Notes: generated by a model not told the origin, from the letters alone. Shown: positions 1 to 8,202, numbered from the stretch's first letter. The stretch: 32,655 bases of DNA from Microbacterium testaceum (GCF_001476285.1 NZ_LDRU01000084.1:1-32655); one strand, 5' to 3'. Numbers and translations: made by a program.

Positions 1-45
1 ACCCTCGCCCCGCCGAGCGCGACGCCCGCACACAGCCGCCCCGGG

Positions 46-57
46 TAGTCTGGTCCG
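46..57 (+). promoter_or_regulatory. putative leaderless promoter (-10) of purM
   Basis: TAGTCT at 46-51 resembles an actinobacterial -10 hexamer and lies only 6 nt before the GTG start of purM, so transcription would begin at or next to the start codon. No Shine-Dalgarno sequence fits between it and the GTG, and no convincing -35 is visible. The same arrangement recurs at fluC1 (9914), fluC2 (19840) and the gene at 32450. Confidence 0.45.
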
Positions 58-1200
58 GTGGCTTCCGCTCCCCACGAGAACCCCTATTCCGCTGCCGGCG
101 TCGACACTGCCGCCGGAGACCTCGCCGTCGAACTGATGAAGTCGGCCGTGCGCCGCACGCACGGGCCCGAAGTGCTCGGTGGCGTGGGCGGTTTCGCCGG
201 CCTCTTCGACGCCTCGGCCCTCCGCGACTACGCCAAGCCCCTGCTCGCGACGAGCACCGACGGCGTCGGGACGAAGGTCGCGATCGCGCAGGCGATCGAC
301 AAGCACGACACCATCGGCGAAGACCTCGTCGGCATGGTCGTCGACGACATCGTCGTGGTGGGCGCGCGTCCGCTCTTCATGACCGACTACATCGCGTGCG
401 GCAAGGTCGTGCCGCAGCGCATCGCCGACATCGTCGCGGGTATCGCGCGCGGGTGCGCGGCCACGGGCACCGCGCTCGTCGGCGGCGAGACCGCGGAGCA
501 CCCCGGCCTGCTCGGCATCGACGACTACGACGTCGCGGGAGCGGCGACCGGCGTGGTCGAGGCCGACCGCGTGCTGGGCGCGGATCGCGTGCGCAACGGA
601 GACGTCGTGCTCGCGCTCGCCTCGAGCGGTCTGCACTCCAACGGCTACTCGCTCGTCCGCCACATCATCACCGGCGCGGGCATCGCGTACGGCTCGGCTT
701 CCGCCGACCTCGGCGGCACGTGGGGCGAGGCGCTCCTCGAGCCCACGCGCCTGTACACCTCACCGCTGCTGCGTCTTCTCGACGACGCGGCGGTCGGTTC
801 CGGCATCCACTCGCTCAGCCACGTCACGGGCGGCGGCATCGCGGCGAACCTCGCGCGCGTGCTGCCCCAGAACACGTGGGTCGACCTCGACCGGTCGACG
901 TGGAGCCCCTCGCCGGTGTTCCGCGTGCTCGCTGACATCGGCGGCCTCGAGCTGACCGCGACCGAGGGCACCTGGAACCTCGGCATCGGCTTCCTCGCCG
1001 TCGTCTCGCCGGAGGTCGCGGATGTCGCGATCGCGGCGCTCACGGCCGACGGCATCGCCACGTGGCAGGTCGGTGTCGTCCGCGACGACCAGCGCCCCGA
1101 CGGCGAGTACGAACAGGGCGCGAAGGGCGTCGACGGGGGCGCCGTGCGCCTGGTCGGCTCGTACGCGGATGCCGGTCACCCGGCGAACGGAGCGAAGTAA
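58..1200 (+). CDS. purM: phosphoribosylformylglycinamidine cyclo-ligase (AIR synthetase)
   Basis: Cytosolic purine-synthesis enzyme that closes FGAM to aminoimidazole ribonucleotide using ATP. At 380 residues it is slightly longer than the usual 345-360. Family landmarks are the N-terminal NPYSAAGVD segment, STDGVGTKV near residue 65, a VDD stretch near residue 93, GGETAEHPG near residue 142, and the glycine-rich HVTGGGIAANL in the C-terminal half. The GTG start is chosen because a -10-like TAGTCT lies 6 nt upstream, suggesting a leaderless message. purF follows 6 nt after the stop, the standard pairing in actinobacteria, so the two are almost certainly co-transcribed. Assignment is very secure. 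Confidence 0.97.
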   Translation: MASAPHENPYSAAGVDTAAGDLAVELMKSAVRRTHGPEVLGGVGGFAGLFDASALRDYAKPLLATSTDGVGTKVAIAQAIDKHDTIGEDLVGMVVDDIVVVGARPLFMTDYIACGKVVPQRIADIVAGIARGCAATGTALVGGETAEHPGLLGIDDYDVAGAATGVVEADRVLGADRVRNGDVVLALASSGLHSNGYSLVRHIITGAGIAYGSASADLGGTWGEALLEPTRLYTSPLLRLLDDAAVGSGIHSLSHVTGGGIAANLARVLPQNTWVDLDRSTWSPSPVFRVLADIGGLELTATEGTWNLGIGFLAVVSPEVADVAIAALTADGIATWQVGVVRDDQRPDGEYEQGAKGVDGGAVRLVGSYADAGHPANGAK

Positions 1201-1206
1201 CACCAC

Positions 1207-2682
1207 ATGTGCGGCATCGTCGGCATGGCCGGGCAGGGCCCGGTCAACCAGGAGATCTACGACGCGCTCCTCCTCCTCCAGCACCGGGGACAGGACTCCA
1301 CGGGCATGGCCACGGCCGAGTCCAGCGGCGTCTTCCACATCCACAAGGCCCGCGGGCAGGTGCGCGAGGCGTTCCGCACCCGCGACATGCGCGCCCTCCT
1401 CGGCGACATCGGGCTGGGCCACGTGCGCTACGCGACGAAGGGCACCGCCTCCAACGAGGAAGAGGCGCAGCCCTTCTACGTCAACGCGCCGTACGGCATC
1501 GTGCTCGTCCACAACGGCAACCTGACGAACACCCGCGAACTCACGCGCGAGCTGTTCAGCAAGGACCGTCGTCACCTGAACACCAGCAGCGACACCGAGC
1601 TGCTCGTGAACATCCTCGGCTCGGAGCTGCAGTCCGAGATCACCGGACCCGACCTCGACCCCGCTCAGGTCTTCCGCGCGGTCGGTCGCGTGCACGAGCG
1701 CGTCGAGGGGTCCTACGCCTCGATCGCCCTCATCGCCGGATACGGTCTGCTCGCCTTCCGCGACCCGTTCGGCATCCGCCCGCTCATCCTCGGCAAGCGT
1801 CCCGCGCCCGAGGTGCCCGGCGGCGAGACCCGCGACGAGTACATCGTGGCATCCGAGTCGCTCGTGCTCGAGAACGCCGGCTTCGAAGTCGTCCGCGACG
1901 TCGAACCCGGCGAGGCCGTCTTCATCAGCCTCGACGGCACGCTGCACGCCCAGCAGTGCGCCGAGAAGACGATGCTCGCGCCGTGCTCGTTCGAGTACGT
2001 CTACCTCGCGCGTCCCGACTCGGTCATGAACGGCGTCTCGGTGTACGAGACGCGCCTGCGCATGGGCGAGCGCCTCGCCGACACCGTCGCGAAGTACACC
2101 CCCGCCGGATCCATCGACGTGGTCATGCCGATCCCCGATTCGGCGCGACCGGCGGCGATGCAGGTGGCCCGCAAGCTCGGTATCGAGTACCGCGAGGGCT
2201 TCTACAAGAACCGCTACGTCGGCCGGACGTTCATCATGCCCGGGCAGGCGGTGCGCAAGAAGAGCGTGCGCCAGAAGCTCAACGCCATGTCCACCGAGTT
2301 CCAGGGCAAGAACGTGCTGCTGGTCGACGACTCGATCGTGCGCGGCACGACGAGCCGCGAGATCATCCAGATGGCTCGGGATGCCGGAGCCAAGAGCGTC
2401 ACGTTCGCCTCGGCCGCTCCTCCCGTGCGCTTCCCGCACGTGTACGGCATCAACATGCCATCCCGCCACGAGCTCGTCGCGCACGGCCGGACGATCCCGG
2501 AGATCGCCGAGGAGCTGGGCTGCGACTACCTCGTCTACCAGGAGGTCGACGACCTGAAGGCGGCGATCATGGAGGGCACCGATCTGGTCGACCTCGACAT
2601 GAGCTGCTTCGACGGTCGTTACGTCACCGGCACCGTGTCGGAGGAGTACCTGGCCTGGGTCGAGGGTAGCCAGGAGTCTTGA
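1207..2682 (+). CDS. purF: amidophosphoribosyltransferase (glutamine PRPP amidotransferase)
   Basis: Catalyses the committed step of purine synthesis, PRPP plus glutamine to 5-phosphoribosylamine. The protein (491 residues) begins MCGIVGMAG, so Cys2 is the N-terminal nucleophile of the class II glutamine amidotransferase domain; there is essentially no propeptide. HNGNLTN and SDTELL follow in the same domain. The C-terminal phosphoribosyltransferase domain has the PRPP loop LLVDDSIVRGTT near residues 372-383. The family's Cys-containing APCSFEYVYLARPDS segment is intact. It lies 6 nt after purM, and its stop overlaps the TTG start of the next gene, so a three-gene transcript is likely. Confidence 0.97.
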   Translation: MCGIVGMAGQGPVNQEIYDALLLLQHRGQDSTGMATAESSGVFHIHKARGQVREAFRTRDMRALLGDIGLGHVRYATKGTASNEEEAQPFYVNAPYGIVLVHNGNLTNTRELTRELFSKDRRHLNTSSDTELLVNILGSELQSEITGPDLDPAQVFRAVGRVHERVEGSYASIALIAGYGLLAFRDPFGIRPLILGKRPAPEVPGGETRDEYIVASESLVLENAGFEVVRDVEPGEAVFISLDGTLHAQQCAEKTMLAPCSFEYVYLARPDSVMNGVSVYETRLRMGERLADTVAKYTPAGSIDVVMPIPDSARPAAMQVARKLGIEYREGFYKNRYVGRTFIMPGQAVRKKSVRQKLNAMSTEFQGKNVLLVDDSIVRGTTSREIIQMARDAGAKSVTFASAAPPVRFPHVYGINMPSRHELVAHGRTIPEIAEELGCDYLVYQEVDDLKAAIMEGTDLVDLDMSCFDGRYVTGTVSEEYLAWVEGSQES

Positions 2683-3896
2683 CTCCGCGCCGCGCGGGGA
2701 TCGTCGCGCTCGCCGCGGCAGCAATCGTCCTGCTCGCGCTGACTCTGCGCATCGCCGTCGCGTCGCTGTCGCCGCTTTTGATCGTCATCGAGCGCGACTT
2801 CCCCCTCCCGGCCGCCGTCGTCGGCCTCATCGGCATGGCTCCGCCGGTCGCCTTCGCGATCTCGGGCTTCGTGACGCCCGCGATCGAGCGACGCGTGGGT
2901 CTCGAACGCCTGGTGCTCCTCGCCGCGGTCGTCGCGGCGGCCATGCTCGGGATGCGCGCGATCGCCGTCGATGCGATGACCCTGCTCGCCGCGACCGCCG
3001 GGATCTTCGCGGCGGTCGGCGTCGCCAATGTGCTGCTGCCCGCGGTGGTGAAGAAATACTTCCCCACCCGCATCGGCCTCATGACGACGATCTACACGAC
3101 CACCATGGCGGTCGCCACCTTCATGCCGCCGCTCGTGGCGGTCCCGCTGGCCGAGAGCATCGGGTGGCGCGGCTCGTTCGCGCTCTGGGCGGCGGTCGCC
3201 GTCGCCGCGGTGGTGCCGTGGGTCGCGATGAGCCTGCGTGCCCGGGCGGCCCGGGCGGACGTGATCGAGCAGCCGAAGACTCTGGTGCTGTCACGTGTGG
3301 TCCGCGTGCCGCAGACGTGGGCGCTGGCGGCGACGTTCGCCGTGAACTCCTCCGTCGCCTACGGTCTCTTCGCGTGGCTGCCACCGCTGGTGATGGGCGT
3401 GGCCGGGGTGGATGCCACCGAGGCCGGCGGGCTGCTCGCCCTGTTCTCGTTCATGGGTCTGCCGGTGTCGCTCGTGGTCCCGCTGCTGGTGGTGCGCGCG
3501 CGGAGCGTCGCCCCGTTCTACGTCGTCGCCGTAGTGGGCGGGCTCGCCGGTGTCGCGGGGCTGCTCTTCGCGCCCGCGGCCGCGACGACGCTGTGGGTGG
3601 TGCTCATCGGCATCCCGCCCCTGCTGTTCCCGATGGCGCTCGTGCTCTTCGGTCTGCGGACGCGGTCGCACGACACCGCGGTCGCGCTGAGCGGGTTCGT
3701 GCAGAGCGTCGGCTACGGGATCGCCGCGCTCATGCCGCTCGCCATCGGCGTCACCCACGAGCTGACCGGCGGATGGACGGCCGGTTTGATCGTGCTCGGT
3801 GTCGTCATCGCGTGCGTGATCCCCGCGGGAATCGTCGTCTCACGCGGAGAGACGATCGAAGAAGCCTGGGAGCGCCGTCACGGCACCGCCTGGTGA
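2679..3896 (+). CDS. MFS permease, CynX/NimT type
   Basis: A 405-residue integral membrane protein with about twelve hydrophobic segments. The segment NVLLPAVVKKYFPTRIG near residues 113-129 is typical of the CynX/NimT branch of the major facilitator superfamily (cyanate or nitroimidazole-type permeases). The substrate cannot be read from sequence. The TTG start at 2679 overlaps the purF stop as TTGA, pointing to translational coupling to purine synthesis; whether it carries a nucleobase-related compound or only shares the transcript is open. The next gene converges 36 nt downstream, and no strong hairpin was seen in that gap. Confidence 0.85.
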   Translation: MTPRRAGIVALAAAAIVLLALTLRIAVASLSPLLIVIERDFPLPAAVVGLIGMAPPVAFAISGFVTPAIERRVGLERLVLLAAVVAAAMLGMRAIAVDAMTLLAATAGIFAAVGVANVLLPAVVKKYFPTRIGLMTTIYTTTMAVATFMPPLVAVPLAESIGWRGSFALWAAVAVAAVVPWVAMSLRARAARADVIEQPKTLVLSRVVRVPQTWALAATFAVNSSVAYGLFAWLPPLVMGVAGVDATEAGGLLALFSFMGLPVSLVVPLLVVRARSVAPFYVVAVVGGLAGVAGLLFAPAAATTLWVVLIGIPPLLFPMALVLFGLRTRSHDTAVALSGFVQSVGYGIAALMPLAIGVTHELTGGWTAGLIVLGVVIACVIPAGIVVSRGETIEEAWERRHGTAW

Positions 3897-3932
3897 CAGC
3901 CGCGGACGCAGCCTGTGCAGGGCGCTGAGGCC

Positions 3933-4115
3933 CTACGCCTTCTCGTCTTCGTACTCGTCGGAGTACTCGTCCGCCCACTTGTCGACGTACGCGTCTTCAC
4001 CCGGTTCGGGTGCGCCCAGTTCGCGCTCGAGCGCTGCGTAGTTCACCGAGTAGGTGTCGTACTTCAGCTCACGGGCGATCTTGGTGTGCTTCGCCTTCTG
4101 ACGGCCACGCCCCAT
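3933..4115 (-). CDS. DUF3073 family small protein
   Basis: A 60-residue protein with a basic start (MGRGRQKAKHTKIARELKY), a central DTYSVNYAALERELG and a very acidic tail (ADEYSDEYEDEKA). This is the DUF3073 signature, a family common in Actinobacteria with no assigned function. The ATG at 4115 is chosen over one at 4139 because a GAGGGGG Shine-Dalgarno-like run precedes it and family members start at MGRGR. The basic head could bind nucleic acid, but that is inference. It is monocistronic, with its promoter in the 163-bp gap shared with the divergent stress protein gene. Confidence 0.9.
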   Translation of the reverse strand: MGRGRQKAKHTKIARELKYDTYSVNYAALERELGAPEPGEDAYVDKWADEYSDEYEDEKA

Positions 4116-4278
4116 GCGAGACCCCCTCACGATCGACATCGCAGGCCGTGCTCAGGGCCATGCGTATTGCGGTTCCGGACCGAGCCGGTAAGAGTAACAC
4201 CCAGGATATCACGGTGCCCCTCGACCCCGACCGTCGGCGGTCCGCGCGGGGGTTCACCGGCGACGAGGGGAGAACGGA

Positions 4279-4794
4279 ATGAGCGACCACGAGCCGTCGG
4301 CGGTGGCATCCGGAGCCGTCATCGCGGGAGTCGTGCCGGGGCAATCGCCCCGCGTCGTGCACGAAGCCGCGCGGTACGCCGCACTGGCGGGCGTCGAACT
4401 GATCGTGGCGCACGTCGACACCACGCGGTTCGTCGCCTTCGAGGATCCGGACGGGTACGTGAACTCGGCGACCCTCGACGTCGCGGGCGAGGTGGCGCGG
4501 GCTGCGCTGGCCGAGGTCGAGAAGGATGCGGCGCTCGCCCTCGCGGGAAATCCCGTGACGTGGTCGGTGCGGCAGCTGATCGGCGATCCCGCGCTGTCGC
4601 TGATCCAGCTCGCCGACGAGGTGGGTGCGTCGTTGCTCGTCGTCGGTACCCGCAAGCGCGGACTGGGCGAGTCGCTCCGCGAGTTCCTGACGGGTTCGGT
4701 CGCCGCCCGGCTCTCTCACCGGCAGCACCGTCCGGTGCTGGTCGTTCCGCTGGGAGAGCCGGTCGGCGCCCACGAGGATCTGCCCTGGGAGTGA
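4279..4794 (+). CDS. universal stress protein (UspA family)
   Basis: A single-domain Usp fold of 171 residues. The ATP-binding signature G-x2-G-x9-G-S is seen as GTRKRGLG followed by LTGSVAARL and the strand HRPVLVVPLG near the C-terminus (about residues 125-157). Such proteins bind ATP or AMP and act in starvation and hypoxia responses; no specific role can be read here. The ATG is preceded by GGGGAGAACGGA, a good ribosome-binding site. It converges with the PadR gene, only 4 nt separating the two stops, so any terminator must lie inside coding sequence. Confidence 0.9.
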   Translation: MSDHEPSAVASGAVIAGVVPGQSPRVVHEAARYAALAGVELIVAHVDTTRFVAFEDPDGYVNSATLDVAGEVARAALAEVEKDAALALAGNPVTWSVRQLIGDPALSLIQLADEVGASLLVVGTRKRGLGESLREFLTGSVAARLSHRQHRPVLVVPLGEPVGAHEDLPWE

Positions 4795-4798
4795 GGCG

Positions 4799-5404
4799 TC
4801 AGCCCTGCATCGCGCGCGCGACCGACTCGGACGCGTGACGCAGCGCCGCTTCGATCTCGTCGACTCCGGATGCCGTGAGCTCGCCGCCGCGGGCCACGTG
4901 CGACCGCAACTCCGAACGGACGCGTCCGCGGAACTCGGTGATCGCGGCATCCGCGCGGTGCAGCTGCTCGCGCGTCCGGGAGCGCGCGTCGTCGACGGGG
5001 GTCGTCTCAGCCTGCTCGCGTTCCTCACGGGACGCGGCGGCGAGATCGGCGCGGAGGCTGCGCATGGCATCCCGGACGCTCCCACGCACCTCGTCGGCGA
5101 TGAGGCGCACGCTGTCGGCCAGGTCCGCCTGGATGCCCTCGAGGTCGCCCGTGCGGGCCGCGACCTCGGCGCGTCCGGCATCCGTGATCTCGTAGACGGT
5201 CTTGCGTCCGTCGACGGTCTTCGTGACGAGGCCCTCGTCCTCGAGCTTCGCAAGGCGCGGGTAGATCGTTCCGGCCGAGGGGGAGTAGGTGCCTCCCGTG
5301 CGGTCGGACAGGGCCTGCATGAGGTCGTATCCGTGGCGCGGGGCCTCGTCGAGGAGGCTCAGGATGTACAGGCGCAGACCGCCGTGCGAGAAGACCGGGC
5401 TCAT
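4799..5404 (-). CDS. PadR family transcriptional regulator
   Basis: A 201-residue repressor-type protein. Residues 1-75 form a PadR winged helix: LRLYILSLLDEAPRHGYDLM, then SAGTIYPRLAKLEDEGLV and the wing GRKTVYEITDAG. The rest is a long, charged, mostly helical region, larger than the short dimerisation helix of minimal PadR proteins. The start is ATG at 5404 because AGGAGG lies 7 nt upstream, whereas the in-frame GTG at 5410 would be 1 nt from it. The ATG overlaps the stop of the DUF4097 gene by one base (TGATG), so the pair is translationally coupled. It probably represses its own operon through the paired ATATATC elements at 6265-6306. Confidence 0.92.
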   Translation of the reverse strand: MSPVFSHGGLRLYILSLLDEAPRHGYDLMQALSDRTGGTYSPSAGTIYPRLAKLEDEGLVTKTVDGRKTVYEITDAGRAEVAARTGDLEGIQADLADSVRLIADEVRGSVRDAMRSLRADLAAASREEREQAETTPVDDARSRTREQLHRADAAITEFRGRVRSELRSHVARGGELTASGVDEIEAALRHASESVARAMQG

Positions 5405-6249
5405 CACCACTCCTCCTCTCCGGCGAGTTCCTCGGGGCGGAGTCCCGAGATGCCGCGGCGCAGCACCGTGATCTCTCCCGAGACCGTGTTGGCGCGCACG
5501 TCGACGAACGACCCGGCGAGGGTGCCGGTCGAACCCGTGTAGTTGGTGGGGCCCGAGCCCGAGCGGACGTGTCCGTCGATCTGCACGCGCCCGCTCACCG
5601 AGCGGGAGACGTAGTTGGCGGGAAGGCCGCGGTCGAGGCGGATGGTGGCCGCGCCGTTGACGGAGTTGAGCGCGATCGACTGCACGGGGCCGGTGGAGTC
5701 CACGAGCATCGCTCCCGAGACCGTATCGATCGACGCCTTCGTCACGGCGCCGGTGACGGTGACGTCGCCGGAGACGCTGTTGGCGCTGAGTGCCCCCTCG
5801 AGCTCACGCACCTGCACGTCGCCCGAGACCGCGTTCGCGCTCACGTCGCCGACCAGGCCGTCGACGATGATGTCGCCGGACACGGTGTTGAGCCGGGCAT
5901 CGGTGCGCAGACCCGAGACGAGGGCGCTCGCGCTCACGACGCCGAGGGTGAGGGCGACCGAGCGCGGCACGGCCACGCTCACTTCGGCCTTGGGGCCGCC
6001 GGCGCCGAAGTTGCGGAACACCTCGAGGAAGTTGTCCCAGCGCAGCTGCGGGTGGTCGATCTCGAGGCGGCCGTCGGTCATCTCGATGCGAAGGTCTTTG
6101 ACCGTGACGCCGTGCACCTCGATCCGCGCGCCGGGCTCGTCGTGGGCGATCACGTCGATCTGGCCGCCGACGAGGCCGATCTTCAGCTCGCGCACGTCTT
6201 CGAGGTCGATGACGCGCGTCTCGCCGGGGTGGACGATCCATTTCTCCAT
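5404..6249 (-). CDS. DUF4097 family beta-strand repeat protein
   Basis: A 281-residue protein with no signal peptide or membrane segment. After residue 115 the motif N-[TAS]-V-S-G-[DE]-[IV] recurs about every 20 residues (NTVSGDI, NAVSGDV, NSVSGDV, DTVSGAM, NSVNGAA, RSVSGRV, NTVSGEI), as expected for a right-handed beta solenoid of the DUF4097 type. The molecular function of the family is not established; it is often linked to PadR or envelope-stress loci. The ATG has AGGAG 7 nt upstream. It is first gene of a two-gene operon with padR, driven from the promoter at 6288-6316. Confidence 0.9.
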   Translation of the reverse strand: MEKWIVHPGETRVIDLEDVRELKIGLVGGQIDVIAHDEPGARIEVHGVTVKDLRIEMTDGRLEIDHPQLRWDNFLEVFRNFGAGGPKAEVSVAVPRSVALTLGVVSASALVSGLRTDARLNTVSGDIIVDGLVGDVSANAVSGDVQVRELEGALSANSVSGDVTVTGAVTKASIDTVSGAMLVDSTGPVQSIALNSVNGAATIRLDRGLPANYVSRSVSGRVQIDGHVRSGSGPTNYTGSTGTLAGSFVDVRANTVSGEITVLRRGISGLRPEELAGEEEW

Positions 6250-6264
6250 GGCGGGCTCCTCTCT

Positions 6265-6278
6265 CGCGATATATCGCG
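6265..6278. promoter_or_regulatory. operator-like palindrome 1 of the DUF4097-padR operon
   Basis: CGCGATATATCGCG is a perfect 14-bp palindrome in the leader, about 3-16 nt downstream of the predicted transcription start. A second, one-mismatch copy lies 28 bp away. AT-rich palindromes in such GC-rich DNA are conspicuous, and PadR proteins commonly autoregulate, so this is inferred to be a PadR operator. Confidence 0.6.
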
Positions 6279-6287
6279 TTCGAGAAC

Positions 6288-6316
6288 AGTATCGAGATAT
6301 ATCGCGTTTTCGTCAA
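6288..6316 (-). promoter_or_regulatory. promoter of the DUF4097-padR operon
   Basis: Read leftwards, -35 TTGACG (6316-6311) and -10 GATACT (6293-6288) are separated by exactly 17 nt, an almost ideal housekeeping sigma promoter. The start would fall near 6281, giving a leader of about 30 nt before the ATG at 6249. Operator-like element 2 occupies the spacer. Confidence 0.65.
6293..6306. promoter_or_regulatory. operator-like palindrome 2 of the DUF4097-padR operon
   Basis: CGAGATATATCGCG differs from palindrome 1 at one base. It sits between the -10 and -35 hexamers, so a bound repressor would block RNA polymerase directly. Centre-to-centre distance to palindrome 1 is 28 bp. Confidence 0.55.
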
Positions 6317-6564
6317 GCGCCGGGTGTGATCGGCGCGCGTCGTGCCCGGGGCGGGGTGAGGGAAGGAGATGTGACGACGGGAGGAGGCTCGGCCCCGGAC
6401 CGTCCTCCGCCGGTCCCTCGTCCTCCGCTCGTCCCCGCCGATCGCTTCGCTCCGACCCCCGGAACGACGGATGCCACGCGCTCGATGAGCACGTGGCATC
6501 CGGGGCGGGAGAACCGCCGGAGGGGAGGTGACGCGCACCCGAAACGCGTCGACCTCTCAGGGGG
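6317..6564. other. gene-free stretch with one hairpin
   Basis: With the DUF4097 leader, 6250-6564 is 315 bp without a gene. The leader and promoter occupy 6250-6316. From 6317 to 6467 nothing was recognised. A perfect inverted repeat lies at 6468-6502, and the remainder up to the stop of the small membrane protein gene holds no clear signal. Confidence 0.5.
6468..6502. repeat. perfect 11-bp inverted repeat built from the GGATGCC heptamer
   Basis: CGGATGCCACG (6468-6478) and CGTGGCATCCG (6492-6502) are exact reverse complements around a 13-nt loop. It lies about 60 nt beyond the stop of the leftward 54-residue protein gene and could act as its terminator, although no T-run follows. Each arm contains one copy of the heptamer that is frequent across the window. 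Confidence 0.55.
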
Positions 6565-6729
6565 TCAAACGGGCTTGCGTCCGCTGATCAGGCGGAACAA
6601 CAGCACGATGAGGGCGATGAGGCCGACGATGATCGCGACCCACAGGAGGAAGCTCGCGGCCTGGCTCATCCCGCTCACGATGGCGATGACGATCGCGGCC
6701 ACGATGATGATAATGAGGAAGATGTTCAT
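6565..6729 (-). CDS. small two-helix membrane protein
   Basis: A 54-residue hydrophobic protein beginning MNIFLIIIIVAAIVIAIV. There are two transmembrane helices, about residues 2-20 and 26-46, followed by a short basic tail (RLISGRKPV). The upstream ATG at 6768 is rejected: an AAGGAG site sits just before 6729 and the extra residues are non-conserved in character. Function is unknown; no motif beyond hydrophobicity is visible. It is transcribed alone, divergent from the gene at 6963. Confidence 0.75.
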   Translation of the reverse strand: MNIFLIIIIVAAIVIAIVSGMSQAASFLLWVAIIVGLIALIVLLFRLISGRKPV

Positions 6730-6820
6730 GGGGGGCTCCTTGCTGTTCACCGCGTCACGACGCGGCACCCTGGCGAGTGGTTCTTCAACCGTGTCACTCG
6801 GTCAGCGGATCGGGAGGGGG

Positions 6821-6849
6821 TTGACGCGCCTGGGAAAACGCTGTTAGCC
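6821..6849 (+). promoter_or_regulatory. possible promoter for the 6963-8202 operon
   Basis: TTGACG (6821-6826), a 17-nt spacer and TTAGCC (6844-6849) form a plausible -35/-10 pair about 105 nt before the start at 6963. The -10 is weak, so this is tentative. Confidence 0.35.
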
Positions 6850-6962
6850 GGGCTCGCGCGGGGGAAGGGGAGGGCGCGGGCGATCGCGGGCGCGGTGTCA
6901 ACCCCGAGGAGGTCCGCCTCGCGGTGGTCGTAGCGTCGGTGGTCCGACGGAAGGAGACGATC

Positions 6963-7232
6963 ATGCCCCAGGGGCGAGGATCCAACAGTCTGAAAGACCC
7001 GGAACTCTACGAGGAACTGCGCAAGCAGGGCGACTCGAAAGAGAAGGCTGCGCGCATCTCGAACGCGGCCGCGGCCCAGGGTCGCGGCAAGGTCGGCGAG
7101 AAGGGCGGACACGCCGAGAACTACGAGGACCGGACGGTCGACGAGCTGAAGAAGCGCGCGAAAGAGCTCGGCATCACGGGCTACTCGGGCAAGAAGAAGG
7201 CGGAGCTGATCGACATGCTCCGCAACCACTGA
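6963..7232 (+). CDS. small basic protein with Rho-N/SAP-like C-terminal domain
   Basis: An 89-residue protein. The N-terminal half has the pattern SLKDPELYEELRKQGDSKEKAARISNA, seen in actinobacterial proteins related to plasmid-stabilisation or DUF7218 entries. The C-terminal 40 residues (TVDELKKRAKELGITGYSGKKKAELIDMLRNH region, about 57-89) match the Rho termination factor N-terminal or SAP-type helical fold that binds nucleic acid. The ATG at 6963 is preferred over GTG at 6924 because AAGGAGACGATC precedes it. The topoisomerase gene starts 4 nt after the stop, so the two are co-expressed. A DNA-associated accessory role is inference. Confidence 0.8.
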   Translation: MPQGRGSNSLKDPELYEELRKQGDSKEKAARISNAAAAQGRGKVGEKGGHAENYEDRTVDELKKRAKELGITGYSGKKKAELIDMLRNH

Positions 7233-7236
7233 CCCG

Positions 7237-8202
7237 ATGCCGCGGCTCATCCGCGTCCGGCCCTACGAGGACCCCGGGTTCCGCCGCGTGCGCTCGGGGT
7301 CGGGCTATCGCTTCGTGGACCATACGGGTGCCCCGGTGCCTGAGCGCGAAGCCGAACGCGCGCGGAGCCTCGTCATCCCGCCGGCCTGGCGGGAGGTGTG
7401 GATCGCGACACAGCCCAACGCGCACATCCAGGCCGTGGGAACCGACGAGGCCGGGAGGCGCCAGTACACCTATCACGCCGACTGGTCGAAGCGGCAGGAC
7501 AAGGGCAAGTTCGCCCGTGCGCTGCAGCTCGCCGAGGCGCTGCCGCGAGCCCGGGCCCGGGTGACGCAATCGCTGCGCCGGAGCGACATCGACCGGGAGC
7601 GGGTGCTGGCGGTGTCGTTCCGCTTCCTCGACCTCGTCGCTCCGCGCGTGGGGAACGCGCGGTACTTCGTCACGAACGGCAGCCGCGGCCTGACCACTCT
7701 CCAACGCAGGGATGCCACGGTCGAGGGCGACCTCATCCGGCTCTCGTTCCCCGCGAAGAGCGGCAAGCGCGCCGACCTTCGCGTTCACGATGCGGAACTG
7801 GCATCCCTCGTCGAAGAACTCGCGCTCGGCCGCTCGCGCGCCGCTCTCCTCAGCTACAAGCGGGGGCGGCGGCGCGTGCCGCTCACCCCCGGCGATGTCA
7901 ACGCCTATGTCCGCTCCCTCACCGGCGGACCGTTCAGCGCGAAGGACTTCCGCACGCTGCGCGGCACGATCCTCGCGGCGGAGTCGCTCGCGAAAGTCGG
8001 GGCCACGGGTGGCAAGAACGAACGCAAGAAGGCCGAGGTCGCTGCGGTTCGTGCGACCGCCGAGGCGCTCGGCAACACGCCCGCGGTGGCGCGGTCGAGC
8101 TACATCGACCCCCGCGTCTTCTCGCTGTACCGCAAGGGGCGCACGATGGAGCTCGGCGGGTCCAAGGATGCCGCGATCAGGCGGTTGATCCTCGGGGAGT
8201 GA
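7237..8202 (+). CDS. DNA topoisomerase IB (poxvirus/eukaryote type)
   Basis: A 321-residue enzyme that relaxes supercoils through a 3'-phosphotyrosyl intermediate, needing neither ATP nor metal. The N-terminal domain includes IPPAW near residue 47, followed by YTYHADW near residue 80. The catalytic domain has a family-typical FSAKDFRTLRGT near residues 231-242 and the active-site segment NTPAVARSSYIDPRV, with Tyr289 as the expected nucleophile. This compact bacterial form is distinct from the essential type IA enzyme. It forms an operon with the small Rho-N-like protein 4 nt upstream. Its last 26 bp overlap the 3' end of the convergent CDF gene. Confidence 0.93.
   Translation: MPRLIRVRPYEDPGFRRVRSGSGYRFVDHTGAPVPEREAERARSLVIPPAWREVWIATQPNAHIQAVGTDEAGRRQYTYHADWSKRQDKGKFARALQLAEALPRARARVTQSLRRSDIDRERVLAVSFRFLDLVAPRVGNARYFVTNGSRGLTTLQRRDATVEGDLIRLSFPAKSGKRADLRVHDAELASLVEELALGRSRAALLSYKRGRRRVPLTPGDVNAYVRSLTGGPFSAKDFRTLRGTILAAESLAKVGATGGKNERKKAEVAAVRATAEALGNTPAVARSSYIDPRVFSLYRKGRTMELGGSKDAAIRRLILGE

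Noticed and set aside
760..2724. A 654-codon open frame on the minus strand opposite purM/purF
   Set aside because: It is antisense to two certain purine genes; its Arg/Val/His/Asp-rich low-complexity translation is the usual shadow in GC-rich DNA.
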